A DNA stretch of 64,000 nucleotides from positions 368,937 to 432,936 of the forward strand of contig KN832890.1 of NCBI GenBank assembly GCA_000827325.1, read 5' to 3'. The notes under the pieces were generated by a model. That model saw only the letters and a program-made list of their open reading frames with translations. It ran no database searches and was not told where the DNA came from. The first letter of the stretch is position 1; every line of letters begins with the position of its first letter. This DNA comes from Oidiodendron maius Zn. Lineage: Eukaryota; Ascomycota; Leotiomycetes; Myxotrichaceae. Made by a program: the position numbers and the translations under genes. Of the stretch, positions 1 to 12,556 are shown one piece after another.

Positions 1-502
1 ACGGCGATTCGTGGCTGCGCACTGGAGATTTAGGCTGCTGTTGGGGCAACGTTTGTGAGATCATGCGTTTGAAATGTTTACCAATGCAAACTGTAATGGC
101 ACAAGGCCGGAGGCCGAGCGTTAAAAGGCCACCCCACAGCTGGAGGCCAGCAGGTCCATCGATGCTTATATCCTTACAGCTCCGGCTATGTAATTTCAGA
201 AGTGTTTAAGGAGGACGCATAGTTCGCTAGCGATTGTATTCTTGAACTTCAATGTGAGAGTCGTTTAGGTACTGAATAGTGAATACAGCAATGATACTAG
301 ACTGTCGGTTGGTGGTATAGAGGTTCAATAGTAAGCTAGCTAACTATGAAATTGATACAGGGCTAGAAGAATAACTTGAGACCAGAGAATCCTTCCAGAC
401 AGCTAAAGTGTTGCCCAATCATGGGTAGGTGCTATATAGTGATAAAACTGGATGCGGAAAGTGATTTCACAAAACGTCAGTTCATTTTCGCTCTACGCGC
501 CG
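1..502. other. intergenic, left edge
   Basis: No supportable gene. This is the 3' flank of the PNP-vWA gene, which ends at 503. Open frames here are short and carry no recognisable domain. Confidence 0.5.
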
Positions 503-2551
503 TTACCTGGTCACACTTGCTAGAGCAGTATGGAATAATTCTATCAACTATAAGTCGGCGCAGACAAAGTTAGCGTTAGATATTGCTAGTCAATATCAAT
601 AGCTGGTTTTGACTTACCCAAGTACGATAGCCATCGTCGTCTTTACACCTCTGAAATATAGCTAGTTGATCGTCCACTCTATATGGAGAGACATATACCA
701 TGTCTTTCAAATTTTCGTCCTTCTCAAGACCTTTGAGAAATGCTTCGGCTTCAACACTATTTCCAACTCTGCATAGAAGGAATACTACTGCTGCTTCTCC
801 GAGATTTCGGATAGATGGCCAATTCTTACACCATTGAATGGTGCTGCCTAGAGCTGTAGACGGCTCGCCTGTAGGCTACAACGAGTCAACCGGCCGATAA
901 TCACTCGAGACACTTTCGTGTCCCCTTCATTACAGTCAAGGTATTTAACAGGCTTACCTCTCCGTCAGTAATAACCGCCACAATCACTGGTTTTTTTAGA
1001 ACATTGTTATCAGCCTTCTTCATGATCATAGGGCCAACAATCTTCATCCGGAGCCAATGTCCGAGTTTCGTATTTCCTTCGTAGTTGACCATTTGAACCT
1101 TCTGCATAATTTCCTTCAAATCAGTCAAATTGTTAAAGTTCCCATCTTGCTTGAAGTTAAGGAAACGAATAGTCATCCCAGAGGTTAGAAGAGTTGCAAA
1201 CTCAGACACGCATCTAATCGTCTCTTGCAAGGCAGTTATTCTGTTTTCTGTCCTCATTGATGCGCTATCATCTGCGAAGATATTTAGCTACTACTGAGAG
1301 AGCGTCAATACTCAATGGATGGAGCTTACCACATAGTATGACAAAATCATACAGTGCAAGCTTAGTAAGTTTAGGAGTAAACTCTGAGCATAATCCAAGT
1401 TCCTCGGTTGCTTGCTGAGCTCGAACTGTGGCTGTTTGAGCCAGGTTCTCCAGAGATGCCGAATCTTGGCCGCAGAAATTACCCAAATAATTGCTTATGA
1501 ACTCCGAAGCAGTATTCTGATCTTGATTCCTTGCCCGTGCTGAAATTATTGGTGGTTCGTCTCCGCCAAATGATCGAGACTGAAGATTTGTACCCCCGAC
1601 CCCATTAATCGCTGGTATAACTAATAAGAGGTCTTTGGCATACGCAGCTGCCGCCGCCGCTGCATAACGCTGCCACGTCTTATTCTTGTGAGAGTCGGCG
1701 TAATCGCAAATTCCTCGGATGACAAGGCACGGAAAGTTATTCATCAATCCAGCTGCTTCCATCTCGAAGCAAAGGACACCACCAAGCTCCGAGCTCAGCT
1801 TATCTCTTGTGAGACCGTCTTTTATGACTCGATTCCCAGAAGCTATCGTACCATAGTGAACTATAACCTCCCCAGTTCTACGTAGAGTCCTCTTCACTAA
1901 TTTGTCTTTGCTACACAGATCACATGTGGGCCCTTCAACGTGGTTGTAGGTTGACTCGAACAGAATATCTGGCAATTCAATATCGTTCGCAAGATATTTT
2001 ATATATGTAAAATCGTATAGATAATTTGTAAGATTGCTTGTGCGTCTGAGATGCTGGGATTGCAACTGTGTAAGTGCGCTCAGTAGCACTGTAGGTGGCG
2101 TGTTGAGCAAACCTGTCCGTTCGAATCCGCTCTGGGTAGTCTTCCCGAAATCATATTGAATCACTCCACCGTGCTCCTTATGCGGTTGACTGACCACCAC
2201 ATCTCCAAGCCGCACATCTGATTTGGCGCTTGGGACACCGCCTCCGATGCCTACCATTAGTCCGAATCGGATTGCAGGGAATGAAGACCTCATTTGGAGG
2301 GCGACTGCTGCGGCAGAATTGGCACCAAGTTGGCCAGCCGGTAGACATGCGAGCACTACATTATGCTCGCCGATACAACCAAGAGTGTACAGGTTGGTAT
2401 CATTAGGGTTGTGGGGGAGACTTTGATGCTCTTCGTCCAGCATCTCTTGTGCCGCAGCCAGCTCGACCGGGAGGGCACACACCCACCCGACATTATAATC
2501 TTGTCGAACGCGGCGTCGCGCCATCCGCAGATTTGCCAGCGATATGATCAC
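503..2551 (-). CDS. PNP-like domain / von Willebrand A fusion protein
   Basis: Four exons: 2551-1330, 1271-958, 875-618 and 547-503 (introns of 58, 82 and 70 nt, all GT-AG and phase consistent), giving 612 aa. Residues about 15-330 form a nucleoside-phosphorylase (PNP_UDP) fold, with the glycine-rich MVGIGGGVPS and the EMEAAG segment followed by RGICDYAD. In fungi this domain is a common N-terminal effector of NLR-like proteins. Instead of NACHT and repeats, a linker of about 80 residues leads into a vWA domain. The first intron joins FVILC to DDSASM, giving a MIDAS D-x-S-x-S at 408-412. The second joins TDGE to PTGEP. The C-terminus reads DMVYVSP and ends in a short last exon. The start is uncertain: MARRRVRQ at 2524 fits the family better than the first ATG. 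The two halves look like separate genes until the 58-nt intron is removed. Cellular role unknown; an immune or incompatibility role is inference. Confidence 0.8.
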
Positions 2552-5500
2552 AACCGTGCGATGGATTCTTGGAGTTGTTCAATGTATCAACCCGGCATTC
2601 AGGAGAAAATATTGCGTTCGATCGGATGTGGCAGACTAGAGCAGGTGCGGAGGGCTATTCTTAAGTTATAAGATCGGCCATCCTCTTCGGTCCAGGAGAG
2701 TTCCGCCTCACAGAAGGCTTGCAACCCAATTATGTGGCTTAAAGAACATGTAATGACATTAGTAATACAACTTGTGCATAAGGCCGTTGACAGGATATCG
2801 ATTTATTAGCTATAGGTGTGGCCGTAGAATACGCTTCTTCTAAGTGACGAAGTAAGGCTGAGTCGAATTTTTCACTTCTAGAGCATGTATAATATTTTTA
2901 TTTTATATTAAAACACTTGCTCTGAAGTTTTTCGATATTTAGTTGAAAGAAACGTTCCTAAGGCGTAGAAATATTTGATTTAGATATGAGAAGTAACTAA
3001 AAAAACTTCGTGGTAGCAGCACGTAGCTACTACATAAGCCTTGAAGGAGGTAGTGCAGAGGTAGAAAATAGACTCGTCTAGGTACGAAATTAGACAGCTA
3101 GAAAAATTGAAATAATATTTTTAGTTAAAGACTTTTGCAATTCGATCAGGCCGTCAGCTTTATTACAGGATTCTTCGCTTCGCAAGGATGTTGGTTACAT
3201 GTGTATACACGGTGTACTAAGCCGGAGAGAGAAACACGGAAAACGGGGGTACGGTGCTGAGAGGAGGATAAGACGATTCAGAACGCAAAAGAACTTCGGG
3301 GCTCAATTGGCCAAGTAGATCACCTAGCCCGGTTGCCGCTCCCAGAGAAACTGACGTATGTCATCTCTCCTCTAGAGCAACCACCACTATGACCATCCCG
3401 GACCAACTGCATGAAGGGTAGTGTAAGCAAGTAACCTTCGAGCCGCGTATCAGCGGAACAAATGACTCAATATATTGCAATATTGAAATATATTACGGTG
3501 CGATTAGGAGTGCATGAAGGCTTACAGTTGTTGTGACACATTCCACAAGATATTTATGGATTTATAAAACGAGAGTGGGATGACTTATGCATTATAAGAA
3601 GCTGATTATTATTAAATATCCATTCAAGAAATTGTCATCGAAATAGAGACTGATCACAATCCGTTGGAAAACAGTAGCAACTACAACAACCCGAGGGCCT
3701 CCAGTCATTCATCAACGCTAGTAGTACTCCTGTTACTGGAATCAAAATGTAAACAGAGAATCAAAGTCATTCATTGTTAGAGAAGCTGATTCACATCGCT
3801 CCTTGTTAATCTCCTGATGAAGTCGGCTGGCCAGCTTCAGTACTGCTGCGACCTTTGGGCCTTTACCAGAAGCGTCCAAGACCAGAAATTTAATTCTAGA
3901 ATGGTAATAGAACTAGGTATAAGAGGCACATGAGATTGGGAAGAAAATGCACTGTGAGCTAGGTAGAAGCGATGGGGCTGAGTCTGACAACGGGGGCAGC
4001 TTGGCAGATAACGATACAGGGCGTACATTGCTCCACTGTCTAGCTATGAATAGTGGGACAGGCCTCCTTCCCAAACTGATAGAGCTTATATTCGGTGCCA
4101 ATGATAAAAATTCCGACTACAGCACGCCTCCGCAGCCATTGGAAATCATTATTCGGTAATTGAAATATAAATCAATCAATCCGGAGCAGATTTCCATGTT
4201 CAGGATCTAAACTGCCTCTTGCCTTGGCATCTTGCACTTCACATAGGCTGGGACAACATATCTGATAACGACCAGCTAGCTGCTTTCAAGTAGTTAATCA
4301 TTCGACTGCTTGCATTGCATACGGGAGAGAGCGAGGTTCATTCTCTAAGTCTGGCTTTAACATTATTGCAGAAAGCCAAGAAGAATCCAACTGCCGAAAT
4401 CTTTCGTTGCTCTATAAGATCTGTCTTGATAAGATATTTCATGACAAAATTAATCCGTTTACTAAATGGTTAATATTCTAAAACAATCAAATCAATTATT
4501 GATGTAATTATTTCCATCTTAGAAGCTGATTTGACTTTGAGCGTTCGCCTCTAGAAGGCATCCTCCTGAGGATACTCCTGATGAAAAATGTGCATTCGGG
4601 GCAAAATATCATCAAATTCAAGACTACAGGGAACAAGGATATTTCGGCTAATATTTCTGCCCCTACTAGGCAACGATAGAGCTCGCTCGCTGTATTTGCT
4701 CTTCCCCGCAATCATCTTCTAATAAACTCCTGAGGGAGCGGGAAATTATAGGATTGTGGCAATAGCATGTGGTACTACAACAGCGGTGTCATAAACCAAA
4801 TGCTAGTTCCCGGCCCGTCCATGGACGGCGCCTTTTGATATATTAACCTGCGTTCTCGTGCGCATGTGTTACAAGCTACTTCGTTGAGATCAATAGATGA
4901 GGATGGCTTTAGAGCCGGCATTTAGCTTTAGCTACATATACAGCCGGTCTGGCTCCAACATCCTGTACTATTGAGAAAATTGCCGCATATAACGAAGAGG
5001 TGAAGGAGAGACAATCGCTCTTGCAGTTATGCCAAGCTCCATGTGCCAGCCCGCAAGCCGCCCGAGAATTCGCCCAGAGGCGACTGCCGGCAATGGCAGG
5101 GAACGGATTGAATGCTGTGCAACTTGCGGGGAAGAGACTTGGCTGTGGCGCTGAAGAGGGGCACGGTCCATTATTGTCCTGTCAGGTAATTTAGGCTAAG
5201 TACAGATCTACAGTAGGCAATGGTAGACTAGAGAGCCCGCACCCCTGAAGTCGTTGATCACTTAGGAGAAAACCTAAACTATATCGGGAAAGTGTGAGTA
5301 CTTTGTTCCTCGCTCTCTTTGTCTTCTGAATCAATGTAAATTCACTACAAGTATAACCTCGGGCAAGGTAGAAGGGAAATTGCTTGTATCGTTTGTTCAT
5401 AATGAGCTTCTACAGCTGTTAATCATTTTCCAGCGAAAATAAATTTTAACATATGGTAACATTATCCCAATACCTGCTCTCCAGGCTACATTTATTAGGT

Positions 5501-5921
5501 AACCAGAAGAGACAACAAAGCAGTACGTGAGTCTCGGACTTCCGGCTATATTGCTCTTGCATGACTAGGTTGTCGACGAGCCAAGGGAATACGAGGATGG
5601 AGTAATCTAGAAAGACCTTCGAGAGAAAACGGGGTTTAGGCGACCTGGATAGATCTTGAGAGGTATCATGTGTCTGCAGAATGTAACCAGAACCTAGTGC
5701 GAATGCGGGGATGAATGTAACTGACCTAGATATCTAGAATCCGGGTAAATTGATTTCGTGCCTGCCAAGAAATGACATAAATAAAGACAAAGGAAGAAAT
5801 AACAGGAAGGAACAATATTTTCTCAGGCAAGCTCTTGTTGAACTCGAGTTTAGTTGTGCTTGAGCTTTGATACTCGAAATCAGAAATTAGACCACCTTTG
5901 AACTGCTCTTGTTTTAAGAAA
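2552..5921. other. gene-poor AT-rich intergenic region
   Basis: Three kilobases with only short open frames on either strand. Apart from the ankyrin-like relic near 4 kb I see no domain, RNA gene or clear repeat. The part from 2860 to 3130 is especially AT-rich and could be an eroded repeat. Confidence 0.4.
3947..4159 (+). pseudogene. ankyrin-repeat-like relic
   Basis: A 70-codon open frame contains TGRTLLHCLAM, then KLIELIFGANDKN and TPPQPLEI. This follows the ankyrin pattern (G-x-T-x-LH-x-x-A, then x-LLL-x-x-GA-x-x-N, then TPL). Stops lie directly upstream and downstream, and no exon with a start could be joined. It may be a remnant of an ankyrin or NLR-type gene in this eroded region. The match is short, so chance cannot be excluded. 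Confidence 0.3.
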
Positions 5922-8900
5922 ATGCTCACTATGCATTCCGTCATTTGTATTTGTCTTCTCTTGTCAGCACGCCTCCTCCATGCCACGGTAGTGTCATCAT
6001 CATGTCTACCGGCATATTCGGCTAGTACCTCGTTTGTCGGCTGCTTTACCGATACGGTCACTCCCCGGACCCTCAACGGCACCCAGCTGGCGGATTCAAA
6101 TCAAAACACGCCTGAGTTTTGCGCCAATCAGTGCGGGTTATCTGGATATGCCTATTCTGGAGTGGAATTCGCCATTCAATGTTTCTGCAGCGAACAACCG
6201 CCCATCGATTGGGGCTCCAACTCGGGAACCCAAGTCAATGTGAGCGAATGTAACACACCTTGCCCTGGAAACTCAAGTGAATTCTGTGGGGCCGGCGGCC
6301 GGTGAGTTATTTACTATATCTAGTGGATATGTACCCTTTGAGTCGCTGGCTAACTGGTGATAATACGCATAGTATCGACGTTTATAAGATCTCAAATCCG
6401 AATGACACGCCGTACAATCCTACTCTACCAGACTGTACACGTGATCCGCTCTGCTCTAACAGTGTCTGCGATACTTCTCTCAGTATTAGTGATCGGGCCG
6501 CTGGCCTTGTTGAAGCACTAACACGGCAAGAGAAAATTAACAATGTTCAAGGCACGGCGGGTGGTGTTCCCAGACTTGGACTCCCGCCTTACCAATGGGA
6601 CAGCGAAGCGCTTCATGGTGTTGCAAATAGTGCAGGAGTCAGGTTCCAAACACCGTTAGGGGCAAATTTCAGCTCCGCAACTAGCTTTCCTGCACCGATA
6701 TCTATTGCAGCTTCCTTTGACGATCCCCTGACCGGTCAGATAGCGGTAGTAGTTGGGACAGAGGCTCGGGCTTTTATTAATGGTGGACATGCAGGATTCT
6801 CATATATGGCCCCTAATATAAATCCGTTCCGTGACCCGCGCTGGGGCAGGGGAATGGAAACACCAGGAGAATCTGTGCTGGCAATCCAGAACTACGCGAA
6901 GAATCTCATCCCGGGACTTCAAGGCGGACTGAGTCCTCAATACAAGAAAATTATTGCCACGTGCAAGCACTACGCGGCATACGATATTGAAACTGGACGT
7001 AACGGCGATGACCTCAATCCCACGCAACAAGACCTAGCTGAATTCTACTCACTTGGATTTAAAACATGCATTAGGGATGCCAAGGCCGGCGCAACCATGT
7101 GCTCTTATAATGCTGTCGATGGGATCCCTTCCTGTGCAAACCGATATCTTCTGCAGAATGTTATCCGCGAGCACTGGGACTTCTCTGATAATGTCATCAT
7201 TGGTGATTGTGGTGCAGTCATGAATGTATATAATCCTCATCACTACGTTTCGGGAATGGCTGAAGCCGCAGCGGTCTCCCTCAATGCGGGCACCGATATT
7301 GACTGCGGACCTGTGGCGTACAATTTCTTAAACGAATCGATTCCTGCAAACATGACAACTGACAGAGCATTAGATCAGGCACTTACTAGAGCATATTCAG
7401 GACTTCTACAGGCTGGATACTTTGACAACCCTCCAGAATACGCCTCGATCTCCTGGGAAGATGTTAACACTCCAGCATCTCAAAAGCTTGCTTACGAATC
7501 TGCCTTAGAGGGCATCGTTTTACTAAAGAATGACGGCAGTTTACCGCTACCAAAGACACTATCTAATGTTGCCCTTATTGGCCCCATGGCAAATGCAACT
7601 ACACAAATGCAGGGCGATTATTATGGCACACCGCCGTACTTTGTCACTCCACTCTCAGCGTTCCAAGATCAGTCTTCGAGTTTACAATACGCACTTGGAA
7701 CTCTTACGAATACCACCTCGACAGTTAACTTTAGTTCTGCAATTGCCGCTGCGAAGAGTTCTGACTATATCATTTATGTTGGAGGTATAGACCTCACCGT
7801 TGAAAATGAAGGTCATGACCGCCAAACAATAGAATGGCCTGGTAATCAGATGGACCTTATTAATCAGTTGGCATCACTTGAGAAAACGCTTATTGTGGTT
7901 CAATTAGGGGGTGGTCAGTTAGATGATATTGCTCTCCTGAATAACACTGGAGTCAATGGAATTTTATGGGCAGGGTATCCTGGACAGGAGGGAGGTAATG
8001 CTCTCTACGATATCATCACTGGTGCTCAGTCAGTAGCAGGGAGGTTACCTGTCACTCAGTACCCGGCAAACTACGTCAATGAAGTAAGTATCTTCAATAT
8101 GAATTTAAGACCAGGAACTGGGAACCCTGGCCGAACCTACGTATGGTACACCGGAAATCCAGTACTTCCGTTTGGATATGGGTTGCACTATACAAACTTC
8201 TCTGTATCCTGGGCTCTGATCCCGAAAAAAAATTACGATATAGGAACTTTGGGCCAGAGGCAGAGTAGCACGCAGTTGGCTTCAGATGGACCGTACCTTG
8301 ATTGGCCTTCTTTCAGCAGTTTCCAAGGACCGTACCAAGATTTGTTGCCATTCATCAGTATATCTATCAATGTCAAAAACACCGGAGGGAAAACCGATCT
8401 TGCGTCGGACTATGTTGGCTTGCTCTTTATCTCAACTAAGAATGGAGGGCCATCGCCATATCCAAACAAAGAGCTAGCCTCATATGCACGATTGCATAGC
8501 ATTCCGGTTGGCTCAACGCGGCAGCTAACGTTTTCACTTACACTTGACAATATTGCCAGAACAGATGTCAACGGCAATCGTTACGTCTATCCTGGTGATT
8601 ACTCGCTGTCATTAGATTTTGACTCCAAGATCACCTTCAATTTCACGTTGACCGGGACGAAGAAATTAATCGATGCATTTCCGGCGCAGCTCTCCAATAT
8701 CACAGCATACGAGTATCTCGGGTGCTTCCGGTCTCCTCAGCAAACCTTGTCAATTCCTGCTCCTTTACCCAGTTCAGGGTCATCCAATTACCCTCAGCTG
8801 TGCGTGAATACATGTGCCGGGCTTGGCTATAAATACTCGGGGGTCCAGCAAAAGTAAGTAGAAAAACGATTGCTTCCTAATTAATTCTCTGTGAGAAAAT

Positions 8901-9162
8901 GGCATTAACGACGTTTTAATTATTAGAAAATGCCTTTGTAGTGAATCTTTCAGCACCACAGCAACACCTGCTAGTGACAGCTCCTGCAATGTTCCCTGCC
9001 CTGGCGATGCGTATGAGTTCTGTGGAGCTTCGGCATAGTAAGTCTCCCTCGTCGTAACTAAATATATACCCGCAATGAAATGACATGCTAATTATAATTT
9101 ACAGTATAAGCGTATTCAACGCTTCAGTACCTACAGCCCTCGAACCTCCGACAACTTCATAA
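5922..9162 (+). CDS. GH3 beta-xylosidase-like enzyme with N- and C-terminal WSC domains
   Basis: Four exons: 5922-6301, 6373-8853, 8927-9037 and 9105-9162, giving 1009 aa. A signal peptide (MHSVICICLLLSARLLHA; start at 5922 or 5931) is followed by a Cys-rich WSC domain at about 35-125. Next come the GH3 N domain, the GH3 C domain and a fibronectin III-like domain. A second WSC domain, beginning EYLGCF, fills the last 100 residues or so and is spread over exons 2-4. IIGDCGAVMNVYNP places the catalytic nucleophile at D405, in the context seen in fungal GH3 beta-xylosidases; AGTDIDCG follows. The enzyme should release xylose from xylo-oligosaccharides outside the cell. WSC domains bind glycans or the cell surface. 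The gene converges on the GH79 gene, which fits joint attack on glucuronoxylan. Substrate is inferred from family resemblance. Confidence 0.88.
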
Positions 9163-9691
9163 TATTACTAGGTATTACTCATTTCAAGGAAGTGGTTCGT
9201 AGATTTTGGCATAGTCAGTTAGCTCTTTAGCACGAGTTATAGTATCCGCACTGAAATTTATGCTATTAAATTTACCCAAATATTATATATTATGTGTAAA
9301 CTGTGCTTTCATCTTACATAGGACAATAGCTTGGACCGTGAACCGTGGAACATGCCAATCTGTTTCAAAACAAATATATATTAAATTTGCTTCCAACTTT
9401 ATCAGTTAAAATGTTGCAACTGAATTATGCGCAATTAGCGAAATGTACTGCAGCTTCCGTAGATACTGGGTTATTAGTTATCGACCTTAAAATTTTAATT
9501 GAGAATAGTTCGGATAAGATTTGTGCAGGTCGTGATTTTCACCCTCCTTATCATCAATCATTACGGCACATATTCCACAAAATAATAGGGACAGAGGCTT
9601 ATGCGAGGAAATTGCACGTCGGTTGTTAACTATAACTAGACTCTCTGACCTATCACTCTCGTGATCTTTAACTAAGAATTGACATCGTTTA
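9163..9691. other. intergenic between convergent GH3 and GH79 genes
   Basis: Contains the 3' ends of both genes and AT-rich sequence. Nothing else recognised. Confidence 0.5.
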
Positions 9692-11456
9692 TCAATGAGA
9701 AAATGTTACGAGAACAGCCTCTGAATATGAAAGAGGAATTTTGAAAACTCCTCTCTCTGCCGCGATTATCTGTGTTGTATTAGTGACCTTTACCCCATGA
9801 CCCTTTGCAAGATCATAGTCATAGCTAAATCCCGCAACAGTTATGGAAGTATTGAAGGTCGCTCCGGGCGCTGTAAAATACTCGAGAGTGGCCGATGTGA
9901 ATGAACCGGAGGCAACCTCAAAAATCGAACTTGGTCGAATTGAAGAGTTGGTTGGGTTATACTCATGAAAATCAATAATTGCCAGCTTCGCTAGCCGTCC
10001 ATTCTCATAAGCTGTGTATGCTGAGTTGTACTCACTGGATAGATCAATGTTGTTTACTTGTGTTCCGGAAGGCCCTAAAAACTTGGCTACGAAGATATTC
10101 CCGTAGTAAGGCGGCTTCACTGTTGGCCCAACTCCTTCATAGTAGATAGGTAGCCATGAGGCATATCGATAACCTGTCCCTTGATGGAAGTGAATTCGAC
10201 TGATATTCTGAGATGCAACATAGAGTGCGTAATCCACTAGCCATAATGCAGAGCCAAAGACATCTGAAACTCCATGTGAGCCATCACCAGAGATACTATT
10301 TGTCTCTCCCATGGTATATATCCTGCCATTTTGACGGTGGAATGCGTTGAGCTCAACATGTGGTGTGAGAGCTTGGATCACATTTGTGTGGTTCATTAAT
10401 GTTCCTAAGCAAACAGTCTAAGTTAGCTTAGAAGCCACTTGAGAATAATAAGGATGTTCAGATATATATATACCTTGGAGTGTAGGGTTGTCTCCCGAAC
10501 CGGAAACATATCTAGATCAAACTCATGTTAGTATGTGCCTTGAAGTAAGAGTCTGTCTAAGAATACCGACCCGTGTTGTGATACTTCTTTAATCCAACCA
10601 TCTCGATTATATTGATAAGTCGAATTCCATACTGTCCAGGGCGAAAAAAACTGCGGCTCAGTGACATTATAGCAGCAGAAAGAAGGGGCGAAGAATCGTA
10701 GGCTTTCCGATGTCGTCGCATTTGGGACCTGAATATGGCGTGTCTTATTGATCCACTCGTTCGCATAATCTTGTTGATTGTACCAAGAGGGACGGAAGCC
10801 ACCAGCAGCACTATAATCATTTTCATTTCCCAACTCAAAAAGATGGATCCTGTCTAATGGGACTTGGAGCAATGTCTGGTTTACCTCGCTCTGGAGATTG
10901 GTGAGCCAGGTGGAGTCATTCTTATAAAAGTTGAGACCAAATATGTATGAAACACCTTCGACACTATTGAATGTCTCCCAGAAATAAGGGCCAATAGTAG
11001 AGTTTACAGGTTGATCCGCAGTATCACCGGGTGGCCAGTAGTTATAGATGCCTTGCTTTAGATCGTGGTCATAGGTTGTCTTGTCCCTAAAGGTATAGTT
11101 AATAATCTCCTATAAACGTCTGGCTAATACTCATACTGTGTCAAGCCACCAATGCGTAAAATCTGAGGGGAATTAGTAAACTGGCGAAGGTTGTCAAGCA
11201 GGACATTCGTGAGATCATTTGGAGAAGACAAATTTCCTATGTATATTAGAACATGTAAGACATCGTTGAATTAGAACATAATTTAACCTCCAAAGTCTGG
11301 CCAAAAGGAAAATTCAATGGAAAAGGACTGGAAGTTTCCGGCTATCGGTGTGCTAGCAGATTGGGGTGGAGATGGTGAAACCAGGACCGAAGTTGTGGCC
11401 GATGAGGCAAGTGACCAGCTTGCACATGCCAGTAGCGTGGCTAATTCTGGGACCAT
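9692..11456 (-). CDS. GH79 beta-glucuronidase-like secreted enzyme
   Basis: Five exons: 11456-11288, 11236-11137, 11086-10571, 10511-10474 and 10404-9692 (introns 51, 50, 59 and 69 nt), giving 511 aa. It starts with a signal peptide (MVPELATLLACASWSLASS). FELGNEND holds the probable acid/base E178 and YTMGETNS the probable nucleophile E308, as in GH79 of clan GH-A. The C-terminal part is a beta-sandwich domain usual in fungal GH79. The donor of intron 3 is weak (GTCGGT) but keeps phase and has an ACTAAC branch point. Members remove glucuronic or 4-O-methylglucuronic acid from plant or proteoglycan sugars. Exact substrate unknown. Confidence 0.85.
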
Positions 11457-11544
11457 GGTACGATAGAATTCACTAACTTATACAGAGTTGGTTGATTTAT
11501 AGAGCGTCTCTCAATGTCTCTTGTCTCTTCTGTTCGTGTAGCTG

Positions 11545-11554
11545 TATTTATATA
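11545..11554 (-). promoter_or_regulatory. TATA box of the GH79 gene
   Basis: TATATAAATA on the minus strand, about 90 nt upstream of the ATG at 11456. A second weaker TATA-like word lies near 11495-11501. Confidence 0.4.
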
Positions 11555-12556
11555 ACTACGAAGCATAGCTCTCATCACGGTTTTCAAATATTGCCGGCGA
11601 TTGACGGTAGTTCACGGTGACAGGTGCAGATAGCGACCGGTTAAAATGTGATATGTTTATTGTACAAAGGGACAAGATGCCCAAAGTTTCCCTAGAATTT
11701 ACCCGGAAAGGGGGAGGGGTCGAGAAGTGTCATGCTGGTTGCTGTCGATCGAAACCCCCAGCTCGTAACGGATGCGATGTAACGAGGCGACGCGTAAGGT
11801 CGGCAATCCGAGCTATTGAAGAGCACTAATTAGGACAATACTTATACCTTTGGATTGCTAGTATAGAGGTAAGTTTACGAAATTAAATTGTAATTTTCAG
11901 TTACTATCATTAAACTGCGATGGGTCCTAATTTCAGACGTTTTAGAGATTGCATGTATACTGCAGATACTCATATTTAATGGTAAGAAACTTTTACTCAG
12001 GCCTCGACACAAATGTTACAACACCTTATCGGCCCTACATAATGATCCAAGCTCCGTTGAGTCCAAGAGTTAGATGATCCAGGACCGCCGATCTGCCGGT
12101 ATACCGAGCTACTCCCGCCTTTCCCCGCACGAAGATTTCGTACATCCCACACGGTGGCGCCTTGAAATTACTACCGTTAAGCTACACCACTACCGTCATG
12201 AAGGGGCAGGACCTATTACCGACTCCCCTACGTGAATATCCTTGAAGGGAAATCCTTTATTCCTAGGGTTAAAAACAGTCGATTTCACCATACGTATTGG
12301 ACCGAGTGTCATTGTGGCGGCACATTTCTAATTGGCTGAGGCATCTAACCTTTCTCTGAAACGTTGCATCTTAGCTATAGTTCTCTAACAATGGTTCACT
12401 GGAATGGTGGTATTCTATAAACTATAAGAAAGCTATACAAAACCTTGAATTTCAAAAGCAAGTTTGAGCCAGTTTGTGTCTTCTCCCTGCTAAGTTATCA
12501 AATTAAACTCTAGTGGTTACTTACTGCCAAAAGATCTCCTGCCTTTACGCGTACAA
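11555..12556. other. intergenic; holds a tRNA-like element
   Basis: Shared upstream region of the divergent GH79 and beta-helix genes. It carries a GC-richer block at about 12060-12215 with a tRNA-like A-box on the minus strand (see its own entry). No gene seen. Confidence 0.4.
12060..12215 (-). repeat. possible tRNA-derived SINE remnant, copy 1
   Basis: On the minus strand TAGCTTAACGGTAGTAA resembles a pol III A-box and is followed about 75 nt later by GGCAGATCGGCGG. Both words recur, slightly changed and in the same order, at 40.4-40.6 kb. No good B-box and no target duplication were found, so the call is tentative. Confidence 0.25.

Noticed and set aside
5000-5194. 64-codon open frame on the plus strand
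   Set aside because: No domain, no plausible splice partners, and an equally long frame runs antisense over it.
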